A stretch of 34,228 nucleotides of DNA. Origin: Burkholderiales bacterium (GTDB lineage Bacteria; Pseudomonadota; Gammaproteobacteria; Burkholderiales; Burkholderiaceae_E). The translations under genes and the position numbers were made by a program. This document shows positions 1-9,775 of the stretch, one piece after another. The stretch spans positions 1-34,228 of the forward strand of contig JADCHE010000158.1 in assembly GCA_020248665.1 (NCBI GenBank), in the 5' to 3' direction. How positions within the stretch are numbered: the stretch's first letter is position 1; every line of letters begins with the position of its first letter. The notes under the pieces are model-generated. The model made no database searches. It worked only from the letters and a program-made list of their open reading frames with translations, and was not told the origin of the DNA.

Positions 1-28
1 AAACGACAAAGGCCTTCCCCGGAAGGCC
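1..28 (-). terminator. Intrinsic terminator of tRNA-Asn
   Basis: A perfect 8-bp inverted repeat (GGCCTTCC at 11-18, GGAAGGCC at 21-28) is followed, on the minus strand, by TTTGTCGTTT (rc of 1-10). This fits a rho-independent terminator for the tRNA gene transcribed leftwards from 126. Confidence 0.75.
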
Positions 29-50
29 CCTGCCTCGAGCATCTGAGTCT

Positions 51-126
51 TGGCTCCCCGACCTGGGCTCGAACCAGGGACCTGCGGATTAACAGTCCGT
101 CGCTCTACCGACTGAGCTATCGGGGA
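51..126 (-). tRNA. tRNA-Asn (anticodon GUU)
   Basis: On the minus strand a 76-nt cloverleaf can be read. The acceptor stem is TCCCCGA paired with TCGGGGA, the D-arm contains AGCTCAGTCGGTAGAGC, the anticodon loop is CTGTTAATC (anticodon GTT, Asn), the T-loop is GGTTCGAGCC, and the 3' CCA is encoded (rc of 51-53). It closely resembles bacterial tRNA-Asn. A terminator hairpin lies directly downstream. No other tRNA is adjacent inside the window. Confidence 0.97.
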
Positions 127-160
127 AGAGCCCTAGAGTATAGCCGATTCCGCGGGCGCG

Positions 161-189
161 AAAAAAGCCCGCCGCGCGGGGCGGCGGGC
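161..189 (-). terminator. Intrinsic terminator of the DUF5666 gene
   Basis: A 9-bp perfect stem (GCCCGCCGC at 167-175, GCGGCGGGC at 181-189) with a 5-nt loop is followed on the minus strand by six T residues (rc of 161-166). It lies about 50 bp after the stop codon at 239 and is a textbook rho-independent terminator for that leftward gene. Confidence 0.85.
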
Positions 190-238
190 CGATGAAGCGC
201 CGGAATCCGACGGGCGGGCCCCGGCGCCGGCGTGACCG

Positions 239-2065
239 TCAGCGGACCTCGATCTTGGTGGCCTTCAGCACGCCGTCGGTGACCGGACCCTTGAGCTCGA
301 CATAGCGCCCAGCGGCGAGCGTCGCGCCGGCCGGCTCGACGACCGCGGTGCTCGCATCGACGCGCTGGCCCGCGACGGTGAAATCGGATACCGAGACGAA
401 GTTGCCGATCGTGCCGCGCACGCCCGACACGGTGCCGCCGTCGGCACGCTCGATCTCGACCTTCGAGGCGACCAGCTCGCCCGAGACGATCGTGCCGGAG
501 ACCTCGACCTTCGCGCCGCTGCGCAGGTTCTCGCGGCTGCCCTCGAAGACCGTGGTCGGCCCGATCCGCACGACGCTGCCGTTCAGCTTGAAGACGCCCG
601 CGGTGAGGTCGACCTCGTACGCGGTGCCCTCGACGTCGTCGACGACGAGCTGCAGGCCCGGCCGGAACACCACCTCGGACACGACGAACACGCCGGACAC
701 GAAGGCGCCGCGCAGCTGCACCCGGTCGTCGTTGCCGAAGTCGGCGCGGGTCGCCGGGGTCCAATCGCCGTTGCGGAAGGTGGTCGCGTCGGTCAGCTTC
801 GCCTCGAGGCCCATCAGCCGGAACGTGCCGGCCTGGGCCTGGTAGCCCTGGACCGTGCCGAACAGCCAGCGCGCACTGCCGTCCTCGCTGGTCACGAACT
901 TGACCTCGCGCGGCTTCACGACGTTGCCGGCGACGTCGCCATCGATGCGGACCAGCACGCCGTTGGCCAGGTTGGCCTGGGTGCCGTTGGCGTACTGCAC
1001 GCCGGAGCCGGACACGTCGATCGGCACGCCGCGGACCTTGAACGCGGTGCCCGCGAAGTCGGTCACCACGCCGGTCAGCTCGACGGTCGCGTCGCCCTGT
1101 TCCTTCACGAAGCGCACCTCGGTCGCCTTCAGCACGCCGTCGACGAAGGTGCCGCGCACCCGCACGCGTCGGCCGTTCGCGAGGTCGTTCGTGGTGCCCT
1201 TGGAGAACGTGGCGGCCGACGCGTCGACCTCGAATTCTCCGATCCGGAAGGTCTTCTTCGAGAAGTCGAGGCCGCGCACCAGGCCCGCGACCGCCGCGCG
1301 GGCGGCGTTCGGCGCGTCGGCGCGCTTGACGACGATCGACTTGGCGACGAGCGCATTGCCGACCGGCGCGACGTCGGACCACACCGCCACGCGCAGCCCG
1401 TCGGCGAGCGTCGCGCCCGCCGGCAGCAGCCGGGTCGCGTCGGTCCAGGAGACGGCGAGCGTGCCGAGCATGAAGGTCTTCTTCGCGACATCGAGCTTCT
1501 CGACCGGGCCGACGACGCGCACTCGCGGCGTCGCCGACGTGTCCTCGCGCTCGATCCGGGTCGCGACGATGATCCGGTCCGCGTCGCGTACGCCGTGCAC
1601 CTCGACGAAGTCGCCGACCGCCAGGCCCGCCAGGTTCGCGACGCCTTCGTAGACGGTCGGGGCGGCCGTGTCCGTCGACTCCCTGACGGTCTGGCCAGCG
1701 ACCACGAATGCGCCCGCGACCAGCGACTCGATCCGGCCCTTGACCTCGGACTGCACGGTGACCGTGCTCGCGCGGCCGGCGTCGTCCGCGCGGACCTCGA
1801 CCTGCATGCCGAGCTTGAGGTCGGCGACCGATACGGTGCGCGGCGCGCCCGGATCGTCCTCGACCTTCACCATGGCGGCGCTGTCGTCGTACTTCACGCC
1901 GTCGACGATCACGCTGCCGAAGCCGGTGATCGTGCCCGAAGCGGTCTGCGTGCCCGTCGAGGGCGCGGGGGCGGCCGACGTCGTCGCGTCACCGCCGCCG
2001 CCGCAGGCGACGAGCGACACTGCGACGGCGATCAAGGCCAGTCTCTGGATGGGGGTCGGGATCAT
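239..2065 (-). CDS. DUF5666-repeat lipoprotein, 608 aa
   Basis: Predicted secreted lipoprotein of unknown function. The N-terminus has a short hydrophobic segment ending in the lipobox LVAC (Cys21), then a Gly/Ala/Ser/Thr linker. The remainder is eight degenerate repeats of about 62-67 residues, at roughly 43-104, 109-173, 183-248, 258-321, 329-393, 401-468, 477-540 and 548-608. Each starts with a Gly-x-[VI] strand, has a central [VL]xxGxxVx[VL]xG strand and ends in xxxVxx(S/A)x[VKE][VI]x[FIV], as in the DUF5666 family of small beta-rich, OB-like domains. No catalytic motif is visible. The gene stands alone, ends in a clear terminator and is divergent from the SDR gene. Lipoprotein and family are supported by sequence; a surface-binding role would be a guess. 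Confidence 0.85.
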   Translation of the reverse strand: MIPTPIQRLALIAVAVSLVACGGGGDATTSAAPAPSTGTQTASGTITGFGSVIVDGVKYDDSAAMVKVEDDPGAPRTVSVADLKLGMQVEVRADDAGRASTVTVQSEVKGRIESLVAGAFVVAGQTVRESTDTAAPTVYEGVANLAGLAVGDFVEVHGVRDADRIIVATRIEREDTSATPRVRVVGPVEKLDVAKKTFMLGTLAVSWTDATRLLPAGATLADGLRVAVWSDVAPVGNALVAKSIVVKRADAPNAARAAVAGLVRGLDFSKKTFRIGEFEVDASAATFSKGTTNDLANGRRVRVRGTFVDGVLKATEVRFVKEQGDATVELTGVVTDFAGTAFKVRGVPIDVSGSGVQYANGTQANLANGVLVRIDGDVAGNVVKPREVKFVTSEDGSARWLFGTVQGYQAQAGTFRLMGLEAKLTDATTFRNGDWTPATRADFGNDDRVQLRGAFVSGVFVVSEVVFRPGLQLVVDDVEGTAYEVDLTAGVFKLNGSVVRIGPTTVFEGSRENLRSGAKVEVSGTIVSGELVASKVEIERADGGTVSGVRGTIGNFVSVSDFTVAGQRVDASTAVVEPAGATLAAGRYVELKGPVTDGVLKATKIEVR

Positions 2066-2146
2066 CGAGGCTCCTCCGTCTGGGCCGGTCCGGCCCGTCC
2101 GTTGCGGTTCGCGGGGCGCCGCCGGGACATGCGGCGCTCATGCAAA

Positions 2147-2161
2147 TGGGCAAATTGCCCA
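2147..2161. promoter_or_regulatory. 15-bp perfect palindrome, possible operator
   Basis: TGGGCAA-A-TTGCCCA is a perfect 7-1-7 inverted repeat in the 207-bp region between two divergent genes (start codons at 2065 and 2273). It sits in a locally AT-richer stretch. No matching regulator is encoded nearby, so a function as operator is inferred only from position and symmetry. Confidence 0.4.
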
Positions 2162-2236
2162 CACAATGAGGAATCACACGTACGCCACCGAACGTCAAGG
2201 CGCAGGCCGACGGACGGCGGCTCCGGGCGAGCGGGG

Positions 2237-2242
2237 TACCAT
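2237..2242 (+). promoter_or_regulatory. Weak -10-like hexamer before the SDR gene
   Basis: TACCAT matches TATAAT at four of six positions and lies 31 bp before the ATG at 2273. I see no good -35 hexamer at the expected distance. The assignment is tentative. Confidence 0.25.
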
Positions 2243-2272
2243 CGCGACTCCAACCAGACACAGGGGGCGGGG

Positions 2273-3031
2273 ATGGCTTCGCGGGATCGGGTGGCGCTGG
2301 TGACCGGCGCGGGAACGGGGGTCGGGCGCGCCGCGGCGCTCGCGCTGCTGGGCGACGGCTGGAAGGTGGTGCTCGCTGGGCGCCGCGCCGAGCCGCTGCA
2401 GCAGGTGATCGCCGAGTCGAAGGCGGCGGCCGGCCGCGCGCTCGCGGTCATCACGGACGTGACCGATCCGGACTCGGTCGCGGCGATGTTCGAGCAGACC
2501 GAGAAGACCTTCGGTCGGCTCGACCTGCTGTTCAACAACGCGGGGGTCGGCGCGCCGCCGGTGAACCTCGAGGAGCTGACGCTCGCGCAGTGGCAGGCCG
2601 CGGTGAACACCAACCTGACCGGCCCGTTCCTATGCACGCAGCACGCCTTCCGGATCATGAAGCGGCAGACGCCGCGCGGCGGGCGGATCATCAACAACGG
2701 CTCGATCTCGGCCCACGCGCCGCGGCCGAACTCGGCCCCGTACACGTCGACCAAGCACGCGATCACCGGGTTGACCAAGTCGCCCTCGCTCGACGGCCGG
2801 AAGTACGACATCGCCTGCGGGCAGATCGACATCGGCAACGCGCACACGCCGATGGCGGCGCGGATGGCCGACGGCGTGCCGCAGGCCGACGGCTCGATCC
2901 GCGCCGAGCCGCTGATGGATGTCGAGCACGTCGGCAGCACGATCCGCTACATGGCGAGCCTGCCGCTGGACGCGAACGTGCAGTTCGTGACGATCATGGC
3001 CACGAAGATGCCCTTCGTGGGCCGCGGCTGA
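2273..3031 (+). CDS. SDR-family NAD(P)-dependent oxidoreductase, 252 aa
   Basis: Classical short-chain dehydrogenase/reductase. The Rossmann cofactor motif TGAGTGVG spans residues 11-18, NNAG is at 88-91, and the catalytic residues are Ser144, Tyr157 and Lys161 (YTSTK). The length of 252 aa is usual for the family. The ATG at 2273 is preceded by a G-rich stretch (GGGGGCGGGG) that may serve as ribosome binding site, and the Rossmann fold starts within ten residues, so this start is favoured. It is 26 bp before a NIPSNAP gene and upstream of an aldehyde dehydrogenase, probably in one operon. The sequence suggests oxidation of an alcohol in a catabolic route; the substrate cannot be told. Confidence 0.9.
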   Translation: MASRDRVALVTGAGTGVGRAAALALLGDGWKVVLAGRRAEPLQQVIAESKAAAGRALAVITDVTDPDSVAAMFEQTEKTFGRLDLLFNNAGVGAPPVNLEELTLAQWQAAVNTNLTGPFLCTQHAFRIMKRQTPRGGRIINNGSISAHAPRPNSAPYTSTKHAITGLTKSPSLDGRKYDIACGQIDIGNAHTPMAARMADGVPQADGSIRAEPLMDVEHVGSTIRYMASLPLDANVQFVTIMATKMPFVGRG

Positions 3032-3057
3032 CGCCGCACCGACCCCTGGAGCGACCG

Positions 3058-3384
3058 ATGATCCACGAACTGCGCATCTACCACGCGATGCCCGGGCGGC
3101 TGCCCGACCTGAACCGCCGCTTCGAGACGATCACCCTGAAGCTGTGGGCGAAGCACGGCATCCGCCAGGTCGCCTTCTGGACGGTGCTGGTCGGCGACAG
3201 CAACCACGACCTGTACTACATCCTCGAGTGGGACAGCCTCGCCGACCGCGAGACCCGATGGAACGCGTTCGCGGCGGATCCGGAGTGGCTCGCGGCGAAG
3301 GCCGAGACCGAGCGCGCCGGTCCGCTGATCTCTCACCTGTCGAACCTGTTCCTCGCCCCGACCTCGTACTCGGCGATGCGCTGA
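3058..3384 (+). CDS. NIPSNAP family protein, 108 aa
   Basis: Small single-domain NIPSNAP/Dabb-like protein (dimeric alpha-beta barrel). Typical features are the opening IHELRIYHAMPGRLPDLNRR, then the W..WG-like core around GIRQVAFWTV, followed by YYILEWDSLADRE and the W-x-A-F-x-x-DPEW segment. Family members are found beside dehydrogenases and aromatic-compound genes, but no biochemical activity is firmly assigned. It lies 26 bp after the SDR stop and 10 bp before the aldehyde dehydrogenase start, so the three genes are likely co-transcribed. The start ATG at 3058 is the only sensible choice because the conserved domain begins at residue 2. Confidence 0.88.
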   Translation: MIHELRIYHAMPGRLPDLNRRFETITLKLWAKHGIRQVAFWTVLVGDSNHDLYYILEWDSLADRETRWNAFAADPEWLAAKAETERAGPLISHLSNLFLAPTSYSAMR

Positions 3385-3394
3385 GGTCGCGACG

Positions 3395-4774
3395 ATGGAC
3401 CGCGCGCCGGACCCGTTCGCCGACCGCGTCGCCGGGCTGAGGGCGACCTTCGCCTCCGGCCGCACGCGTCCGATCGAGTGGCGCCGCCACCAGCTCGACG
3501 GCATCGCGCGGATGATGGTCGAGCAGGAGGCCGCGTTGGCCGCGGCGCTCGCGGAAGACCTGCACAAGCCGCTGCAGGAGGCGTGGATCGCCGAGCTGTC
3601 GTTCATCCAGGGCGAGGCCGCCTACGCGTCGAAGCACGTCGGCCGCTGGGCGGCGCCGCGCCGGGTGCGTACGCCGCTGGTGGGCCAGCCCGGGCGCAGC
3701 CGGCTGGTGCCCGAGCCGCTGGGGGTGGCGCTGGTCATCGGCGCCTGGAACTACCCGATCCAGGGCACCCTCGGGCCGCTGGTGGGCGCGCTCGCGGCCG
3801 GCTGCTGCGCGGTGGTGAAGCCTTCCGAGGTGTCGGCGGCGACCTCGCACGCGCTCGCGCGCCTGCTGCCGCAGTACGTCGATCCGGACGCGGTCGCGGT
3901 GATCGAGGGCGGCATCGACGAGACCACGGCGCTGCTCGGGCAGCACTTCGACGCGATCCTCTACACAGGCAACGGGACGGTCGGCCGCATCGTGATGGCG
4001 GCCGCCGCGAAACACCTGACGCCGGTGACGCTGGAGCTCGGCGGCAAGAGCCCGTGCATCGTCACCCGCCAGGCGGACCTCGACGCGGCCGCGCGCCGGA
4101 TCGCCTGGGGCAAGTGGATGAACGCCGGGCAGACCTGCATCGCGCCCGACTACCTGCTGGTCGAGAAAGGGCTCGGCTCGACGATGGTCGAGCGGCTGCG
4201 GGCGCAGGTGAAGCGGATGTACGGCGACGACCCGAAACGCTCGCCGGACTACGCGCGGATCGTCAACGAGCGCCACCTGAGGCGCGTGGCGCGCTACCTG
4301 GAGACCGGCCGCGTCGCGTTCGGCGGCGAGGTCGACGCGGCCGATCGCTACGTCGCGCCGACGGTGCTGGTCGACGTCCCGCCCGACGCGCCGGTGATGA
4401 CCGAGGAGATCTTCGGACCGGTGCTGCCGATCGTCGAGGTCGCCGACCTCGACGAGGCGATCCGTTGGATCGTCGGGCGCGACACCCCGCTCGTGCTGTA
4501 CGTCTTCGGTTCGTCGGCCGAGGCCGAGTCGGTGGTCGCGCGGACCTCGGCGGGGCAGGTCTGCGTCAACGACACGATGATGTTCATGGCGGTGCCCGAG
4601 CTTCCGTTCGGCGGCGTGGGCGCGTCGGGCACGGGCGCCTACACCGGCTCGCACGGCTTTCGGACCTTCAGCCACCTGAAGCCGGTGATGCACCGGGGCA
4701 CGATGCTCGACCTCGACGCCCGCTACCCGCCGTACACCGCCGCCAAGCTCGGGCTGCTGCGCCGGCTGCGCTGA
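3395..4774 (+). CDS. Aldehyde dehydrogenase, class-3/coniferyl-aldehyde type, 459 aa
   Basis: NAD(P)-dependent oxidation of an aldehyde to the acid. The length of about 460 aa and lack of the long N-terminal part match the class-3 (fatty/coniferyl aldehyde) branch rather than the 500-aa class-1/2 enzymes. Visible motifs are the cofactor-binding GAWNYP and VVKPSE segments, the general base Glu214 in LELGGKSP, the nucleophile Cys248 in GQTCIAPDY, and EEIFGPVLPI near the C-terminal third. Class-3 enzymes often end in a membrane or hydrophobic tail; here the C-terminus is short and basic (KLGLLRRLR). It is the last gene of the SDR-NIPSNAP-ALDH cluster, suggesting consecutive alcohol and aldehyde oxidation. 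The substrate is unknown. Confidence 0.92.
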   Translation: MDRAPDPFADRVAGLRATFASGRTRPIEWRRHQLDGIARMMVEQEAALAAALAEDLHKPLQEAWIAELSFIQGEAAYASKHVGRWAAPRRVRTPLVGQPGRSRLVPEPLGVALVIGAWNYPIQGTLGPLVGALAAGCCAVVKPSEVSAATSHALARLLPQYVDPDAVAVIEGGIDETTALLGQHFDAILYTGNGTVGRIVMAAAAKHLTPVTLELGGKSPCIVTRQADLDAAARRIAWGKWMNAGQTCIAPDYLLVEKGLGSTMVERLRAQVKRMYGDDPKRSPDYARIVNERHLRRVARYLETGRVAFGGEVDAADRYVAPTVLVDVPPDAPVMTEEIFGPVLPIVEVADLDEAIRWIVGRDTPLVLYVFGSSAEAESVVARTSAGQVCVNDTMMFMAVPELPFGGVGASGTGAYTGSHGFRTFSHLKPVMHRGTMLDLDARYPPYTAAKLGLLRRLR

Positions 4775-4778
4775 GGGC

Positions 4779-5072
4779 TCAGCGCGCGGCCGCCCGCCGC
4801 GCCCGGTCGAGCTCCTGCGCGTGGACGCGCTCCCACGCGGCGGAGCCGGGCGCGAGCCAGCGGCCGGCGAGCGCCTGGACAAGCAGCGCGGCGCCCCAGC
4901 CTACGATCACGAAGCCGGGCCAGAAGCGCGTCGCCGGCGTCATCGCCCAGACGAGGACAAGGCTGGTGCACACCGCGACGTAGAGCGTCGCCTGCCAGGC
5001 GAACGCCATCCGGCGGCGGGTGGCGTGCAGGGCGACCGATTCGGGGCTGCGGGGGAGGTCGGGACGGACCAT
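4779..5072 (-). CDS. Small 2TM-domain membrane protein, 97 aa
   Basis: Predicted inner-membrane protein with two hydrophobic helices at about residues 24-44 and 50-70, joined by a short loop and flanked by basic residues, as in the 2TM domain family. The N-terminus is hydrophilic (MVRPDLPRSPESVALHATRR) and the C-terminus is rich in Arg/Ala. The ATG at 5072 has a good ribosome binding site (GAGGAG, 8 nt upstream), which decides the start. The stop lies only 4 bp from the convergent aldehyde dehydrogenase stop. Function is unknown. Confidence 0.75.
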   Translation of the reverse strand: MVRPDLPRSPESVALHATRRRMAFAWQATLYVAVCTSLVLVWAMTPATRFWPGFVIVGWGAALLVQALAGRWLAPGSAAWERVHAQELDRARRAAAR

Positions 5073-5130
5073 GTCGGGCTCCTCGTGGAGTGGAGCCCCG
5101 ATCGTGCGCCGGCGCGCCGTGGCGCGCGCC

Positions 5131-5171
5131 GTCGATGCGACGGATCGACGCAGGGCACGATGGAGTGCCCT
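5131..5171. repeat. Two small hairpins in intergenic region
   Basis: The 236-bp gap between the 2TM gene and the aminotransferase gene contains GTCGAT/ATCGAC (5131-5149, 7-nt loop) and AGGGCAC/GTGCCCT (5152-5171, 6-nt loop). Neither is followed by a T run. They may end the leftward aminotransferase transcript or be chance in GC-rich DNA. I see no gene in this gap. Confidence 0.3.
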
Positions 5172-5308
5172 CACCGCGGCGCGGAACGCGGGCACGGCGC
5201 AGTCGGGGCGGGCAGGAAGGCGGCCGGCAGGGAGATGCGCAGGGCGGGGGACACCGAGCCCGTCGCACCCGCCCCCGGCCGTAGGCGCCCCGGGCCCCGT
5301 CGGTCGGC

Positions 5309-6514
5309 TCAGGCGATGACCTTCGCGATCGCGTCGGCGACCGCGTCGATGTTGCGGCTGTTCAGCGCGGCGAGGCAGATGCGCCCCGTCGACACCGCGT
5401 AGATGCCGAACTCCTCGCGAAGCCGGTCGACCTGCGCCGAGGTCAGGCCGGAGTAGGAAAACATGCCGCGCTGCTTCGTCACGAACGTGAAGTCGCGCTT
5501 CACGCCGCGCGCGGCCAGCCGCTCGACCAGCCCCAAGCGCATCGCGCGGATCCGGTCGCGCATGCCGGCGAGCTCCTGCTCCCACTGCGCGCGCAACTCG
5601 GGCGAGTTCAGCACCGTGGCGACCACCGAGCCGCCGTGGGTCGGCGGGTTGGAGTAGTTGGTGCGGACGACGCGCTTCAACTGGCTCAGCACGCGCGCCG
5701 CCTCGTCCTTGTCCTGGGCGACGAACGACAGCGCGCCGACCCGCTCGCCGTACAGCGAGAACGACTTGGAGAACGAGCTCGACACCAGGAAGTCGATGCC
5801 GGCGCCCGCGAAGCGCCGCACGGCCGCCGCGTCGGCGTCGATGCCGTCCCCGAAGCCCTGGTAGGCGATGTCGAGGAACGGGATCAGGCCGCGGGTCCTG
5901 CACGCGTCGACCACCTCCACCCACTGCCCGTCGGTCAGGTCGACCCCCGTCGGGTTGTGGCAGCAGGCGTGCAGCACGACGATCGAGCGCTCGGGCAGGC
6001 CCTGCAGCGTCGCCAGCATCGCGTCGAAGCGCACGCCGTGGGACTCGGCGTCGTAGTACGGGTAGGTCTGGACCTCGAAGCCGGCGCCCTCGAACAGCGC
6101 CCGGTGGTTCTCCCAGCTCGGGTCGCTGATCCAGATCTTGGCGTCGGGCACGAAGCGCTTGAGCAGGTCGGCGCCGACCTTCAGCGCGCCGGTGCCGCCG
6201 AGGGCCTGGACGGTGGCCACGCGCTTGTCCGCGATCAGCGGCGAGGCGGGTCCGAACAGCAGGGTCTGGACGGCCAGGTTGTACTGGACGATGCCGTCGA
6301 TCGGCAGGTAGCCGCGCGCCGGCGCGGCTGCCGTGCGCTGGGCCTCCGCCTGCCGGACCGCGGCGAGCAGCGGGATCTTGCCGGCGTCATCGTAGTACAC
6401 GCCGACGCCCAGGTTCACCTTGTCCGGGCGGGTGTCGGCGCCGAACGCCTCGTTGAGTCCGAGTATCGGATCCCGCGCCGCCATAGGAACCGCAGAGAAA
6501 GGTGAGAAAACCAT
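5309..6514 (-). CDS. tyrB: Aspartate/aromatic amino acid aminotransferase, 401 aa
   Basis: PLP-dependent class I aminotransferase of the AspC/TyrB (Ialpha) group, moving the amino group between aspartate or aromatic amino acids and 2-oxoglutarate. Signs are DPILGLNEAF at 15-24 and VNLGVGVYYDD at 33-43 near the N-terminus, HNPTGVD at 186-192, FLDIAYQGF around Asp215, the PLP lysine Lys250 in SSSFSKSFSLYGERVG, and the phosphate-binding Arg258. The length of 401 aa is usual. The ATG at 6514 has AAGG about 8 nt upstream and aligns with the AspC start; Met11 is a weaker alternative. AspC and TyrB cannot be told apart by sequence alone, so the symbol is tentative. It is divergent from uvrB, an arrangement I recall from other Burkholderiales. 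Confidence 0.92.
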   Translation of the reverse strand: MVFSPFSAVPMAARDPILGLNEAFGADTRPDKVNLGVGVYYDDAGKIPLLAAVRQAEAQRTAAAPARGYLPIDGIVQYNLAVQTLLFGPASPLIADKRVATVQALGGTGALKVGADLLKRFVPDAKIWISDPSWENHRALFEGAGFEVQTYPYYDAESHGVRFDAMLATLQGLPERSIVVLHACCHNPTGVDLTDGQWVEVVDACRTRGLIPFLDIAYQGFGDGIDADAAAVRRFAGAGIDFLVSSSFSKSFSLYGERVGALSFVAQDKDEAARVLSQLKRVVRTNYSNPPTHGGSVVATVLNSPELRAQWEQELAGMRDRIRAMRLGLVERLAARGVKRDFTFVTKQRGMFSYSGLTSAQVDRLREEFGIYAVSTGRICLAALNSRNIDAVADAIAKVIA

Positions 6515-6621
6515 TGCAAGACCTTGATCCAGAAGTCAGTATTCAAGCATGCGTTGAAGAACAGAGCGAGCGCGATGCCTAAATTTTGTGCAAAAGGCTG
6601 GCTTTTTCGGTGCGCAGCGGG

Positions 6622-6627
6622 GATAAT
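6622..6627 (+). promoter_or_regulatory. Possible -10 element for uvrB
   Basis: GATAAT (five of six matches to TATAAT) lies in an AT-rich patch 92 bp before the uvrB ATG. The hexamer at the expected -35 distance (TGGCTT) is poor. The whole 6515-6670 interval is markedly AT-richer than its surroundings and must hold the divergent promoters of the aminotransferase and uvrB. Confidence 0.45.
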
Positions 6628-6644
6628 CATCGTTTTTCGCGCGC

Positions 6645-6666
6645 GACTTTGATGCACTGCAAAGTC
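6645..6666. promoter_or_regulatory. 22-bp inverted repeat upstream of uvrB
   Basis: GACTTTG (6645-6651) and CAAAGTC (6660-6666) are perfect 7-bp arms around an 8-bp centre. It lies 52 bp before the uvrB start, just after the candidate -10. It does not match the gammaproteobacterial LexA box (CTGT-N8-ACAG). It could be an operator or a leader hairpin. Confidence 0.45.
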
Positions 6667-6718
6667 TAGCACGCGCCCCTCCACCCGACCCACCCTGGAA
6701 GCTCCGGCGGAACCCCCC

Positions 6719-8803
<2,085 letters not shown>

Positions 8804-8854
8804 CCGCCTCGGCGGGCCGATCGACGAATACTTGTTTCCAGCGCGGAAGAAGAC

Positions 8855-9376
8855 ATGGCAAAACGAGAACCTCTTTCGATGGCGATGAACACGCGGGTCC
8901 TGTTCGTCTGCATGGGCAACATCTGCCGCTCGCCGATGGCCGAAGGCGTGTTTCGCCACATGATCAGGCAGTCGGGGCTCGACGACGTCGTCCGGGTCGA
9001 GTCGGCGGGCACGCACGCGTTCCACCTCGGCGAAGGACCGGACAAGCGCGCCCAGGCGACCGCCGCCAAGCGCGGCTACGACATCTCCGACCTGCGCGCG
9101 CGCCGCGTCGAGGACGTCGACTTCGACGCCTTCGACCTGATCCTCGCGATGGACTGGGACAACCTGTCGCTGCTGCAGCAGCAGGCCCCGAAGAAGGCGC
9201 ACCACAAGCTGCAGCTGCTGATGCGCTTCGCGACCGAGCACGAGTCGGCGACCATCCCCGACCCGTACTACGGCGCCCAGCAGGGCTTCGACCAGGCGCT
9301 CGACTTCATCGAGGACGCCTGCGCCGGGCTGCTCGAGGTCGCGCGCCGTCGCGCGACCCAGGTCGCCGCAGCCTGA
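8855..9376 (+). CDS. Low-molecular-weight protein tyrosine phosphatase, 173 aa
   Basis: Cytoplasmic LMW-PTP that removes phosphate from phosphotyrosine. The P-loop CMGNICR (C-x5-R, Cys19 to Arg25, followed by Ser26) is near the N-terminus, and the general-acid loop IPDPYYG is near the C-terminus. The ATG at 8855 has a strong ribosome binding site (GGAAGAAG, 5 nt away); Met9 and Met11 do not, so the first is chosen although it adds eight residues before the usual start. The gene precedes iscR, as I recall from Burkholderia and Bordetella genomes, but a functional link to Fe-S assembly is not established. The C-terminal [11 protein letters not shown] is a short extra tail. Confidence 0.93.
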   Translation: MAKREPLSMAMNTRVLFVCMGNICRSPMAEGVFRHMIRQSGLDDVVRVESAGTHAFHLGEGPDKRAQATAAKRGYDISDLRARRVEDVDFDAFDLILAMDWDNLSLLQQQAPKKAHHKLQLLMRFATEHESATIPDPYYGAQQGFDQALDFIEDACAGLLEVARRRATQVAAA

Positions 9377-9588
9377 GTCCGCCGGGGCCGCCGGGCGTCC
9401 GCCCGGCGAGCGGGCTGGCGTCCGGTGCGCGCCCTGCGCGTCCCGCGGGTCGGTCGCATCCCCGGGTGTCCGGGCCTCGCCGAGCGCCCGCGCGCCCTCC
9501 GTCCGCGTCCCTCCGGAACGCCGATCCGCCCCCCATCCGGCCCGGGGCCGGTGTCCGTGCGCCCGTTGCCGCGGGTCTCCGGCCGACG
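9377..9588. other. Non-coding GC-rich stretch after the phosphatase gene
   Basis: I see no gene here. A hairpin with arms GCCGGGC (9390-9396) and GCCCGGC (9401-9407) follows the phosphatase stop but has no T run, so it is at best a weak terminator. The rest is C-rich sequence without a recognisable signal. Confidence 0.5.
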
Positions 9589-9613
9589 AGACGAAAACGT
9601 GATCATTTCGTCT
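9589..9613. repeat. 8-bp inverted repeat (AGACGAAA/TTTCGTCT)
   Basis: The arms are at 9589-9596 and 9606-9613 around a 9-nt centre that contains TGATCA. It lies just upstream of a candidate -35 element in the iscR control region. No T run follows, so it looks more like a protein-binding site or a stray hairpin than a terminator. Confidence 0.35.
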
Positions 9614-9624
9614 TGAGCAAAGCC

Positions 9625-9653
9625 TTGACAGATTGGTCGGGTATCCCTACTGT
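9625..9653 (+). promoter_or_regulatory. Candidate upstream promoter of the isc operon
   Basis: TTGACA (9625-9630, perfect -35) is 17 bp from TACTGT (9648-9653, half-match -10). The spacer carries GTCGGGTAT (9636-9644), which equals the right half of an IscR type-1 site, so holo-IscR could cover it. A second promoter closer to iscR is possible. Confidence 0.45.
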
Positions 9654-9671
9654 CGGCCCCGGGATGGGCGG

Positions 9672-9686
9672 TTTGTCCAGGACAAA
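9672..9686. promoter_or_regulatory. 15-bp palindrome TTTGTCC-A-GGACAAA
   Basis: A perfect 7-1-7 inverted repeat lies between the candidate promoter at 9625-9653 and the two IscR-type sites. It resembles neither IscR type 1 nor a Fur box. It may bind a second regulator. Confidence 0.4.
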
Positions 9687-9705
9687 TTCCCCGACGCCTG
9701 TACGG

Positions 9706-9730
9706 ATACTCGACCAACCCACTTGGTTAT
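9706..9730 (+). promoter_or_regulatory. IscR type-1 operator, upstream copy
   Basis: Compared by eye with the E. coli type-1 consensus (ATASYYGACTRWWWYAGTCRRSTAT), 19 of 25 positions agree. The left half ATACTCGAC is perfect and the right end is TTGGTTAT. Type-1 sites bind [2Fe-2S]-IscR, which represses isc transcription. Confidence 0.65.
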
Positions 9731-9734
9731 TGTT

Positions 9735-9759
9735 ATTCTTGAGTCCAACAGTCGGGTTT
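9735..9759 (+). promoter_or_regulatory. IscR type-1 operator, proximal copy
   Basis: This copy matches the type-1 consensus at 20 of 25 positions, with a very good right half (ACAGTCGGGT). It lies 16 bp before the iscR ATG and 29 bp centre-to-centre from the upstream copy, giving a tandem pair like that described at the E. coli iscR promoter. Confidence 0.7.
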
Positions 9760-9775
9760 AACGGAGCCCTTCGCC

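Noticed and set aside
6515-6718. LexA box before uvrB
   Set aside because: No CTGT-N8-ACAG or close variant was found by eye.
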